Assembly (NCBI GenBank): GCA_027924585.1
Contig: BSBM01000150.1
Coordinates: 13,693,001-13,757,000, forward strand
From: Larix kaempferi
Lineage: Eukaryota; Streptophyta; Pinopsida; Pinales; Pinaceae
DNA: 64,000 nt
Reading direction: 5' to 3'
The notes beneath the pieces were generated by a model, which was not told the origin of the DNA, did no database searches, and saw only the letters and a program-made list of their open reading frames with translations. This document shows positions 50,432 through 60,200 of the stretch, piece after piece. The translations under genes were made by a program, and so were the position numbers. Position 1 is the first letter of the stretch; each line of letters begins with the position of its first letter.

Positions 50432-51142
50432 TTCGCCCCTCATGGTGAGCTGGGCAAATGAGGGCCCCACAACACCAAATATAATGTCCAAACTGTTGGT
50501 TGTGGAGCTAAATCTTCTAGTCTCATAGATGATATTGTATCAGCCGTGTTTGTACCCCAGTTTTATATGATATGTAGGTGGACTGTACAGTCACCCCAGC
50601 GGGGGGGTGTGGGGGGGCATCACCCCCCCACAGGGTTCTAGGGGGGACCATCCCGCCTGGCTGGGGGGTCCGGGGGTAGTGCCCCCAAGAAATGGGGGTT
50701 TGGGGGCAACGCCCCCGAAGAAATTTTTTGGGGCTATTTTCGCCAGCTGTTTTGCGGGCCCATGGTTTTGGGTATCCCGTGGTATTTTCCCATTGTATTT
50801 CCCTTATAAAATAAAGACATTGTAATACGGCTAGGGATGATGATGTATTAGGTTTTATGCATTGTAAAGATCTTTGAGATTAGGAGAGACTGTGAAACAG
50901 AGAAGAGGAAGTGCAGCGGTTGTGCTGCAGGTTGTATCCCTTCACCTTGCTGGATGGTAATAATAATAAGAACTGGCAAATTCAGTGTGGACGTAGCCCA
51001 AGTTGGGTGAACCACGATATATCTGTGTCTCTCTTGTAATGTGTATGTGTGATTATATTTGTATTTCTGTTTATTGTTATTTCGCCCCTCATGGTGAGCT
51101 GGCCAAATGAGGTCCCCACAACACCAAATATAATGTCCAAAC
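50432..51142 (+). mobile_element. Truncated Copia-like LTR with G-rich palindromes and flanking 62-bp duplication
   Basis: An insertion (50494-51080) present in D2 but not in D3. It starts TGTTGGTTGTGG, has a Copia-type end region with GTGAACCACG near 51007, and contains runs of 4 to 7 G that can fold with C-runs or form quadruplexes (50594-50720). Its terminal CA is not found. It is bounded by two copies of a 62-bp D-LTR segment (50432-50493 and 51081-51142) with two differences, far longer than a normal target duplication. Probably a repair-mediated rearrangement. Confidence 0.6.
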
Positions 51143-52198
51143 ATACCAAAATTACCTTTACCTTTGCCAACCATTGATTTTGCCATTTGCCTATAGTTGC
51201 CTTAGTCAAATTCTGATTTTCCATGTAATTTTTGCTGGTTTATATGGCTGAAGATGAAATTTGGGCTTTTGACCCACTTTTAGTGCCCGGATTGCCGAAC
51301 TGTCTGCTGCAACGCGATCGTGGACCCCTAAAGTAGTAGGGATGACCACTTGAACGACCCCGATCCATCACTTTGGCATTATTTGCCCCAAATCCACAAT
51401 TTTTAATTAAAACAGGTCAAAGTTGACCAATAATAATTAAAAATTTCTCAAACGGTTCAATATTTTGCAATTCCGCCAACTGCATGCTCATATGGGACCC
51501 CTGTAGATAATAATTGATTGAAATCGTAATTCCGATTGCAACATTTTTTTGGGCCCATTTTTGTCCTAGTCAACCCAGTTTGACCAAGTCAAATCTGGTC
51601 AACCATAGTGCAAGTTGAAACCTGTTATGCAAGCATGAAGTGACAAGGCTCAATTATACAAGTTAGTACATTACTAAGCAATATAATGATAGCATGGTGA
51701 TCAACAATACATTAATTCTCGAAATAATACAAGGCCCTGGTGAAGTGGGCCCACCACCTCCAAAAGACTAAGATGCTATGCACATCTATAGAATTGACCA
51801 CCTTGCTGACTCTAGGTGAGGTGGACAACAAGGCAAAGGATATGGGAAGATAAGGATGAAGATCATGTGACCCTTTGGACAACTCGGGAAAGCAGAATCC
51901 ATTGAGGTAAGTATGCCATGACAGAACACGGGGAAGGGCGGTGCCTCACAAATGGGTATATTGCAGGGAAACCACCACTAATCATCTAACAAGTATCTCA
52001 CAACTCACATCCGTATCCGAAGACTCCGTGAGGTTCTTTTCTAGAGCCGTCAAACTGGGTGTCCGAGAAACCATAACTTGAGACTCTAGGGGGCAATTTT
52101 GAGCTTGTCCCTTGCTCCCTCTCACCTCCTTGTCCCGCAGGACTAGGTGAGGAATAACCACTACAAATGCTGACATGTATAGCTGACCATAATCCATG

Positions 52199-52214
52199 TG
52201 TGTTTATAAACACA
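52199..52214. promoter_or_regulatory. Conserved palindromic hairpin in D2
   Basis: TGTGTTTATAAACACA with outer arms ATCCATG / CATGGAT and a TTG bulge, about 1.04 kb from the LTR 5' end. See the copies in D1 and D3. Confidence 0.65.
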
Positions 52215-53188
52215 TTGCATGGATTTTACAATGAGTTTCATACTTAGCCCTTTGTTGGCTAGATTTTACATTTACAACATAGAGGCCTTTTTAGCTTGAT
52301 TTACATTTCATTTCTTGATGTCTTCATTTCTTCATGGCCCTCTTGGGCTACATACATATCTCAAAAGATATAAACATGGCGCTCATACTGCAAAGGTAAT
52401 GGGGGTGGGTAATACAAGCTTCGACGACAAGTGGGGAGTACCCGGTGAGGCTACACAATCCTAACTGCATTGCAACATCGGGGGCAACCGACAGGAGCAA
52501 ATCCCAGGTCTAACCGTGTATCTCACACACTAAAGAGCCGAGGCACAATAAACAGGGAATCATGGCAAACTCAGAGATCAGTGGGGAAAGGGGTCCTTGA
52601 GATCACAAATCAGAATCCAAGTAGGGGAAGAAGTGTCATGAATGAGTCGGATGAGTGGAGGGAGTGAAAATGGTGCTAAAGTCAGCTACCTAGGGGGTTC
52701 AGTGATCAAGTCTATGCCAAGTACGTAGGACATGACTCAGTGTGCATATACATAAGTCTAACCGGAGGGGTGGACTGACATCACCAAGGGCCCAACACAT
52801 CATATCATAACCAGATCACCAAATATATCATCTCATGCAAAGTTAGTGTACTAAAAAGTATAAAAGAGTCTAATCTACAACATGAGCAATAATCAATATA
52901 TGCAATACCTGCTGCACCATATACCTGCTGCTACTGAACCTGTATCTGAGGTGGATCTCTACTGAATCCGGGCATATAATAAACCAGCACTGTACTGTGA
53001 CAATCTCGATCAGAATAAGACTAGGCACTGTCTCAAATGGGCTTGTGTCAAAGCCTAGCAAGGAAAGGGTAACCCTGTGGTAGATGGTAAGTCCAACTGT
53101 CTGTCCCCTCTAATATATCTGCTAGGGGCAATTTGAACAAAAATGCCTCCTCTGGAGGTAGCTGATCTCCTGATCTGGAAAAAAAGTA

Positions 53189-53211
53189 CTGTGCGGTCCT
53201 CGGCCGCACAG
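53189..53211 (-). other. Second LTR-end hairpin of element D (3' LTR)
   Basis: Perfect 8-bp stem CTGTGCGG / CCGCACAG with a 7-nt loop, about 42 nt inside the LTR; identical at 61103-61125 in the 5' LTR. Confidence 0.6.
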
Positions 53212-53221
53212 TCTGCAGTGT

Positions 53222-53234
53222 GGAAGCTGCTCCC
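53222..53234 (-). other. LTR-terminal hairpin of D2
   Basis: On the element strand GGGAG / CTTCC with a 3-nt loop and one G-T wobble, 19 nt inside the LTR 5' end; same in D3 at 61136-61148. Confidence 0.5.
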
Positions 53235-53786
53235 GACATAATATGTGATAACATCTGGCTCCGTCTGGGACAAGTGCTCTAAGGGAGAGAGTGCTTGAGA
53301 ACCACAGAATATCTGGTCCGTAGCACCCCTCTCATCATCATCAACGTACATGCACCCGCATGCCCGCTGCATCATCATTAATATGTACCTAGTCCTGTAA
53401 AATGTAGACGCTATACCAATCTTTGCAGACCACACGTCAGGCCGCACAATATACATGTATAATAATCCAGCAAAAATGAACAAAATGACAATGCTGACAA
53501 TAATGATATATGAATAAAATTAACTCTACAGCATTTAATTTTATTAGGTCGACACAAGAGGTGTAATAAAGAGAGAAAGATAACTGAATGGAAACTATGG
53601 TACAAAAAGGCTCCAAAATGTGAAAATATATGAAGGGCGCAAAGTAATCGCGAGGTGAAAACAAAACAAAAAGGTCAACCGGTGGTCAATCAAAGATAAG
53701 GTCAATCTAAGGTGAGGGATAACCGGCTGCTACTCTCGAGAGCTTATTAGGCGCAAAAAAAGGGGGAGGGGAAACTCAAGGCTGGA

Positions 53787-54240
53787 TCAAGGAATATCTC
53801 CCCGAGTGAACCCGGGGACATACTCCTGGAGCAGGTGACCACTCACAGGGACCGAGAAGTAGTGCCCGTCCTCGGTAGATAGGAAGTATGAGTCCCCGTG
53901 ACGGACATCGATCCGGAAGGGGCCCAATAGAAGACGTGTGTGGTTGCCAATCATGTGGAAAAAGGCGTGGTGAGGCATGACAACCTGGTCACCTACAAGG
54001 AAGGTCCTCCTGTTGACTGAGGTCGGGTCAACACCTATGTCCCGGAACACTGACACTTCTGCATTCCCGTCCTGGCCGGGATGGAGGTCTCTACGACTAA
54101 CATGCGATACAAAACGGTGGGACTCCCCGTCGAGGGGAATCGCTACCTCTCCGATCAAAACTTTCCGAGGCGTTTCCCTCTCGGGGGAAGGGCTAGCTTG
54201 GGGACCAAGGGATCTAGGATGGGTCGAATGTATCTCGGTT
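53787..54240 (-). pseudogene. Element D, integrase C-terminal-like (GPF) remnant
   Basis: The frame ends with V-G-D-Q-V, about 20 residues later L-L-G-P-F-R-I, then a turn-rich stretch and P-V-S-G-H near the stop at 53787. This order resembles the GPY/F module at the end of Ty3/gypsy integrases (G-D-x-V ... G-P-[YF] ... V-x-G-H). No zinc-binding HHCC or catalytic D,D,E part of integrase precedes it; the frame switches upstream to unrelated acidic and proline-rich sequence. Likely the rear end of pol left after an internal deletion. The resemblance is short. Confidence 0.45.
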
Positions 54241-55227
54241 TCATCGATGGTCCAAAAATATGGGGGATGGGCCGACAGGTTGCGGGTGGACGGATGCGTG
54301 GAAGGCAGGGTGGAAGGTGTCGAGGTGGCATGAGTGCTTGATCCCTCTCCAGATGGGACCAGAATCTCCGTAGGCAGAAGGAAACTCGGGAACTGGAAAG
54401 GGCGCGGGGAGGGAGGGTGGGGTATCCATGGGAAATGACTCGAACTCTCTCGTGATGTCCTCGGGAAGAGAGCACTCCTCAAGGAACACCCGATCAGATC
54501 CAACACTTCCAGCCTCACTCCTAGGGACAAAGGGAAGGGGAAAGAAACTCCAGTCAGACTCGTCATTCTCTTCCCCAGGGAGATCCTGGGTAGGAGACCC
54601 CACAACAAGGTAGTCTGGGGGAGATGCTCTGGCCTACCTGGCGATGTCGTTGTTTATCAGGGCCAACATCTCGGGGATAGACCTGAAACTTCTTTCCTCT
54701 ACTGGAGGGATGCCCCTCACTTCCCAGTCCTCCAGGGGAGGGGGAGTGTCTTCACGGCGCTCTTCCATCTCGTGATCTTCCTCGTTATAAGTTGGAAAGT
54801 TGCGTGTGAATGCCCTCAACTCATCTGGTAGCGAGAACTCCGACTCGTTAACCCCAGCGGTAGTATAATCATCTAGATACAGTAGAGCTAACTATTGTCG
54901 GAGGCTCGGGGGATAGGAGTGATCTGTGGAGGATTCCTCCTGTATCCTCATAAACTCAGGCCCCTCAGGAGGAGTTGCCAACTCGCTCTCAGGATGCTCA
55001 TGGGTGAGCCCCTGCATGTCCTCTCCATCAGAATCCTCCCGTGGTGAGGGAGACTTGCAGGTAGGGATCCATCTGTCAAGTGCATGTCCCAAGTTTGCCT
55101 CATCATCTATGTCTTCTCTGTCATCACTGAAAGCCATGAACATCCCTTCCTGGCTCGGTTCACAACTCCCGTAAATTCTTCGCAAGGCATCCTCCATGCC
55201 CTCAAGGTGCCCCTCATAGAAGGGTAC
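54241..55227 (-). pseudogene. Element D, acidic and proline-rich region after the protease
   Basis: Broken frames (54892-55197, 54634-54819, 54241-54603) that follow one another in the same order and read as one low-complexity acidic stretch rich in E, D, P and S, with a few stops. No reverse transcriptase motif such as [YF]-x-D-D is present. In autonomous relatives the polymerase would begin in this interval, so this is probably spacer left after loss of pol, or sequence of unknown origin. Confidence 0.55.
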
Positions 55228-55801
55228 CTAGTACACTCTCACTAAGACCCCATTAGGGTCAGGGATCGAGGTGTAAGATAAGTCCATTTGGAGGTGCCCT
55301 CCTAATCCGGCGGCCCATTTCCTGGACAGGAGCATGCCATAGACAGGCGGAAGGTCAATCACCACTACGTCCATGAGGGTGGAGATGTCTAAGCACGAGA
55401 AAAGATCTGCTCTCAAGTTCTTGATCAACCCATGGGCTGGAACCTATTTGGAGTCTATTCCACATACATTTCCATAGGGACGACTGACCTCCAGGCCCAA
55501 GGCTTTCATGACCTGAAGAGGCATGACATTCATGGAGGCCCCCGAGTGTAACAAACAGTTGTGCAACAGCGTGCCCTGTATACGGAGAGTCAGGTAGAAA
55601 GGCTGGTGCCCTCCATTCTTCCTCTCGTAAATGGCAGTGTGAATGGACTCTGGGGGGTCCTCGTGTCAGCCTCCTCCTCGTGAGTAATAGCTAAGGAATG
55701 AGAGGTGTCTGCAGGGGTATTCGATGGGCTTCTCTCTACTGGGATGCTATCCAGGAAATCAATGATCTAACTCCGGACCGAGGGAAGCTTGGCTAGCTCA
55801 G
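55228..55801 (-). pseudogene. Element D protease with altered active site
   Basis: Retropepsin-like protease following gag. The family motif D-S-G-A appears as H-S-G-A: the codon at 55546-55548 is CAC where GAC/GAT (Asp) is expected, which would remove catalysis. The following N-V-M-P, A-L-G-L, V-I-D-L and G-M-L-L-S-R-K-W blocks are retained and parallel the protease of element A. An in-frame TAG at 55444-55446 splits it; the visible open part starts near 55428. It cannot be an active protease in this copy. Confidence 0.8.
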
Positions 55802-57017
55802 TTAAGGGGATATGCTTTGCGTTATTTTGGCCAGCTCCTCTTCAAGCTCTATGGTCTGCCCGAAAGGCTTGTGAGATGGACGAGGGCTGATACCGAGGTC
55901 CGGATGAGGAACCTCATGCCTCTCTGTGAAAGGCGTGGGCCTAGGTTCATCCCTATGTCTCTTATAGATCTTAATCTGCTGAGGGTCATTGACACAAGGG
56001 TGAACGGGTAGACATGAGGGGCCTACAGTTTGAACATCTTCTTCTTCTTCATCCTCCTCAATGAGGATCCTACCAAAATCTAAGTCAAAATCTATGTCAT
56101 CAACAAAGTTGATATTTTCCATGAGTTCTTCGGGCTCAACAAAGGTACACTCGGCTTCTGGGTGCTCGCCTTCGCACTTGTCACACCAGTGAATGGCCGA
56201 AGTGTCAAGGGTCTTAGGAGGTACAGGAGTTCTCTTGTTATCCTCAGCGATGGGTCTCCTATTTTGGTTCCAGTATGGCTTGGGGCCATATGGAGCTTTA
56301 TACCTGTCTGAGTCCCTACTTTTGGCTAGGTCCCTCGTTAGAAGGGTGAGGGTTTTGATCATCTCTTTCATGTCACTAGTGTTTGCTGATTCTACGTTTT
56401 CCTTTAGAGGCTCTTTGCCCTTGCGGGCTCGGGAATCGGTCTGAGATGATGAAGGAGCGTGGGCGTCAAAGAAGTTTTGTTTCCCCATAGATGCTGCGTT
56501 AGCTTCAGCCTTGCGAGCATTGTCTTGGGCAATCTTAAGGGTCGTAGGCTCTTTGTCTTTGAGATGGTATCCTAACCATCCTTCGAATGAATCCAAGTAA
56601 TGTATTAGGATAGCACGGTCCGTTGGGCGGATAGTTTCAGGTATTTGAGCTACCAATCTTTTCAAAGTACTTATCAGGCATATCGTGGGGAGCACCCTGA
56701 ATCTGGGCAAAGTCAAAAGGTGAGGGTCTAGCCATACGGCCAAATGCACGTGGACCAGGGTTTAGGTTGGCCATTTGGTCATGGTTCGGCTGAGGAATGG
56801 AGGGTACGGAAGGGGGTGGCACTACCACAGAGGGTGAGGTTGCAGAACTGACTGCCTGCCAAAACGAGCTGGGTGAGTGCTCACCAAGGTTTCGTCTGAC
56901 ATACGTGATAGGTGTGCTATGTGATGCGTCAGAACGCTCGAGGCTACGAAGGTTATATGGATGGGTTTGGCCTCTAGTGGAGCCGTGGGGTGGAGTCGCC
57001 AGGTGAACGGGATACAT
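55802..57017 (-). pseudogene. Element D gag lacking the capsid core
   Basis: Gag of element D in two frames. The N-terminal part (57017-56637) starts with ATG and has a basic and proline-rich segment ending shortly after D-M-P-D-K. The C-terminal part (about 56700-55802) resumes at a segment homologous to element A gag (L-K-D-K-E-P-T-T-L-K), then has a lysine/asparagine-rich linker, a zinc knuckle C-x2-C-x3-H-x4-C near 56160-56190 and an acidic stretch. The roughly 120 to 150 residues of the gag core present in element A between these points are missing, deleted near 56640. Capsid assembly by this copy is unlikely. Confidence 0.75.
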
Positions 57018-57192
57018 TTTTCACCGAAGGTGGGATGTCGTGAGGGGAGAAGTGGTGAGTGAACAAAATGTGTTGACTGTAAAATTAGGCAAAACAAAAT
57101 CAGCCAACTGAGTTTTAAGTTCCGATGCGATGATAAAGGCAAAATGCAAGCAAAAACTCAAACTCAAACACAGACACGGGTAGGCCTCTACC

Positions 57193-57210
57193 TCCCTGGC
57201 AGTGGCGCCA
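57193..57210 (-). other. Primer binding site of element D
   Basis: On the minus strand TGGCGCCACTGCCAGGGA, 3 bases from the LTR end. Similar to the tRNA-Asp-type site of element A, with several changes in the middle. Confidence 0.8.
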
Positions 57211-57213
57211 AAA

Positions 57214-60200
57214 TGTTATCACACAAACTCTAGCTTCTTGTGTTATGTATCCCAATAGGGACGGTAGAGGAGAACAGCTAGGTCGGTGTAACTAACAACA
57301 ACCAAGTTCTCTGTCCAGGGGGACAGAAGTCACACCGGACAAGGCTGCAACCACTTTAGACAAAGCATTTGGCCCAGTCAAGGGGGAGACCCACTCAACC
57401 GTTGAAGGTCGAGACTCAACAATCAGACACCCTAAGTCCAAAAAGATGATCGAAGTAAAAAACAAAATGGATGACTGAAGGTGAGATTTCTTCCAGCCTT
57501 AGTGGAATCGAGATTCTGGATGAGAAGGTATACTGAATGAAACAAACTCAGATCTGATTACACATGTAAGTGATGAACGAATTGAAGAATTAGAAGGCTG
57601 GAAATTAAATCAGCAAACAGAAATTACTAAAAGAGTGGTTGGGGACCCTGCGTATAAGAAATGAAGTTCGCTATGATTTATTCATACATAGCAACGATGG
57701 GTAAGTGATTTAGACACATATTCCAACAATTATAAATTGATTAAATGGCTGATTTAAGACAAAAAACAGACCAGCAAGCAGTGAAATTAACAGCCCTAGG
57801 GGAATGGGTTAAACTGTAGAAAAATGGACCTAGGGCAGTAAAAAAAGACGTTTACAAGCACTTCCAGTTGCTGATACTTGGTACTCTAAGGTAAAATGAC
57901 ATTGCGGAGTAGATTAACGAGTACCCAGAACCCCAAAACACACCGAACAGGCTGAAAGAGAAAAACGCCCTACAGGGGCGTTTTTGGCAAAGTGACCAGC
58001 GCCTAAAATATGGGTAAATGGAGTCGGAATCTAACCAAACTTGGGATGTAAGCTTTTAAGGGCAAATAATAAGCGGGTTTGGAAAGAAAAATTAATTCCT
58101 ACAGTTAAATTTGTAGATTTTAATTTTTTACGAGTTTTTAAGGGTTTTGCAGCTTAACATTTACAAGAAGAATGAGAACAAGAGAAAGCAGCAGTGATTT
58201 CCTACTTGAAGCAATAGAGAAGAAGAGCTTGATGCTGAAAACAACTGCTGAAGTCCAAGTGTTGAGCAGCCAAGCGATTTCCCGTAGCGTTTGGAGCAAC
58301 CAGATGACCAAGTGCGCCCTTGTACCTACCAAAGAGAAAAATGAATGAAAAACTATGGCAAATGACAAGGAAATACTGGCAAACAAACAACAAATGATGA
58401 AGAAAAGTGAGATAACAAGTATAAGTTCACTTCCCTTTGCTAAAACACAGAGAAAAAGCCCAACACGGAGCTGCTAGCTCAAGAAGTGCACCCTCCTTTG
58501 ATGGTCGTTTCACCTGCAGATTCGTTTGGCCAAGGATGGATGGAGATACCACATAAACACTCAACAATACACCAGCAGTATGATAATAGTCAACAGCAAA
58601 CACTCAATCACTATGCAGAAGAAGGTGAAGAAGTGTCTCTCTCAAGAGCTCTATAGCAAATCTCAAAAATGTCAAGAAGAAATACAAAATGGAGGAGTGC
58701 TCTCTCTTATAGAGGAATGCAGCTCTCAATACCTATTTCCCCCCAAAATGGAGGGTTGAGATCAATCCCCAACCATAAAAAGTGAATGGAGGAGATCACC
58801 CTCATGAGGGGGTGCGAATTACCCTCTATAACGCACTTGTGGAGTGAGTGGCCCCTTGTGGGGTCCATACAACTAATAGAACATGTGTTAGGGGGTGTCT
58901 ATATGGTGTTTTATCCCCCTAACACCAACCAACAAGGTCCCACACTATTACATTACAAAAATCATGAATTTCTCTAAGTGAAAAAACGCCCCCCATGGGC
59001 AAAGTCGCCCCTCATGGTGAGCTGGGCAAATGAGGGCCCCACAACACCAAATATAATGTCCAAACATACCCAAAATTACCTCAGAAATTACCTTTACCTT
59101 TGCCAACCATTGATTTTGCCATTTGCCTATAGTTGCCTTAGTCAAATTCTGATTTTCCATGTAATTTTTGCTGGTTTATATGGCTGAAGATGAAATTTGG
59201 GCTTTTGACCCACTTTTAGTGCCCGGATTGCCGAATCGTCTGCTGCAATGCGATTGTGGACCCCAAAAGTAGTAGGGATGATCACTTGAATGACCCCGAT
59301 CCATCACTTTGGCATTATTTGCCCCAAATCCACAATTTTTAAAACAGGTCAAAGTTGACCAATACTAATTAAAAATTTCTCAAACGGTTCAATATTTTGA
59401 AATTCCCCCAATTGCATGCTTATATGGGACCCCTGTAGATAATAATTGATCGAAATTGAAATTCCGATTGCAACATTTTTTTTGGCCCATTTTTGTCCTA
59501 GTCAACCCAGTTTGACCAAGTCAAATCTGGTCAACAATAGTGCAAGCTGAAACCTGTTATGCAAGCATGAAGTGACAAGGCTCAATTATACAAGTTAGTA
59601 CATTACTAAGCAATATAATGATAGCATGGTGATCAAAAATACATTAATTCTCGAAATAATACAAGGCCCTGGTGAAGTGGGCCTGCCACCTCCAAAAGAC
59701 TAAGATGCTATGCACATCTATAGAATTGACCACCTTGCTGACTCTAGGTGAGGTGGACAACAAGGCAAAGGATATGGGAAGACAAGGATGAAGATCATGT
59801 GACCCTTTGGACAACTCGGGAAAGCAGGGTCCACCGAGGTAAGTATGCCATGACAGAACACGGGGAAGGGCGGTGCCTTACAAATGGGTATAGTGCAGGG
59901 AAACCACCACTAATCATCTAACAAGTATCTCACAACTCACATCCGTATCCGAAGACTCCTTGAGGTTCTTTTCTAGAGCCGCCAAACTAGGTGTTCGACA
60001 AACCGTAACTTGAGACTCTAGGGGTCAATCTTGAGCTTGTCCCTTGCTCCCTCTCACCTCCTTGTACTGCAAGACTAGGTGAGGAATAACCACTACAAAG
60101 GCTGACATGTATAGCTAACTAGAATCCATGTGTGTTTATAAACACATTGCATGGATTTTACAATGAGTTTCATACTTAGCCCTTTTTTGGCTAGATTTTA

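Larger units (their letters stand above)
45163..53253 (-). mobile_element. Element D, 3' LTR (D2), with hAT-3 and a G-rich insertion
   Basis: TGTTATCACACAAACTC to ATGTGATAACA. Its own sequence is about 3.8 kb, extended by hAT-3 (45984-49561) and the insertion at 50494-51142. Compared with the 5' LTR it lacks about 120 bp after 45916 (58 kb region CCCTACAGGGGCG... is absent). Conserved blocks include the palindrome at 52199-52214. No coding function recognised. Confidence 0.85.
53055..53519 (-). other. Open frame with a membrane-helix-like stretch before the 3' LTR
   Basis: A frame of about 155 codons, closed upstream by TAA at 53520-53522, spanning the end of the internal region and the first part of the 3' LTR. 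About residues 4-25 are almost all hydrophobic (I, V, L, F, A, Y), followed by R-P, like a single membrane segment. Plant env-like frames of Athila-type elements occupy this position. There is no good ATG start and no recognised env domain; T-rich DNA could produce this by chance. Confidence 0.25.

Noticed and set aside
54155-54475. Second-frame ORF on the minus strand and plus-strand frames 53977-54341
   Set aside because: Shadows of the proline-rich element D region with no own motif.
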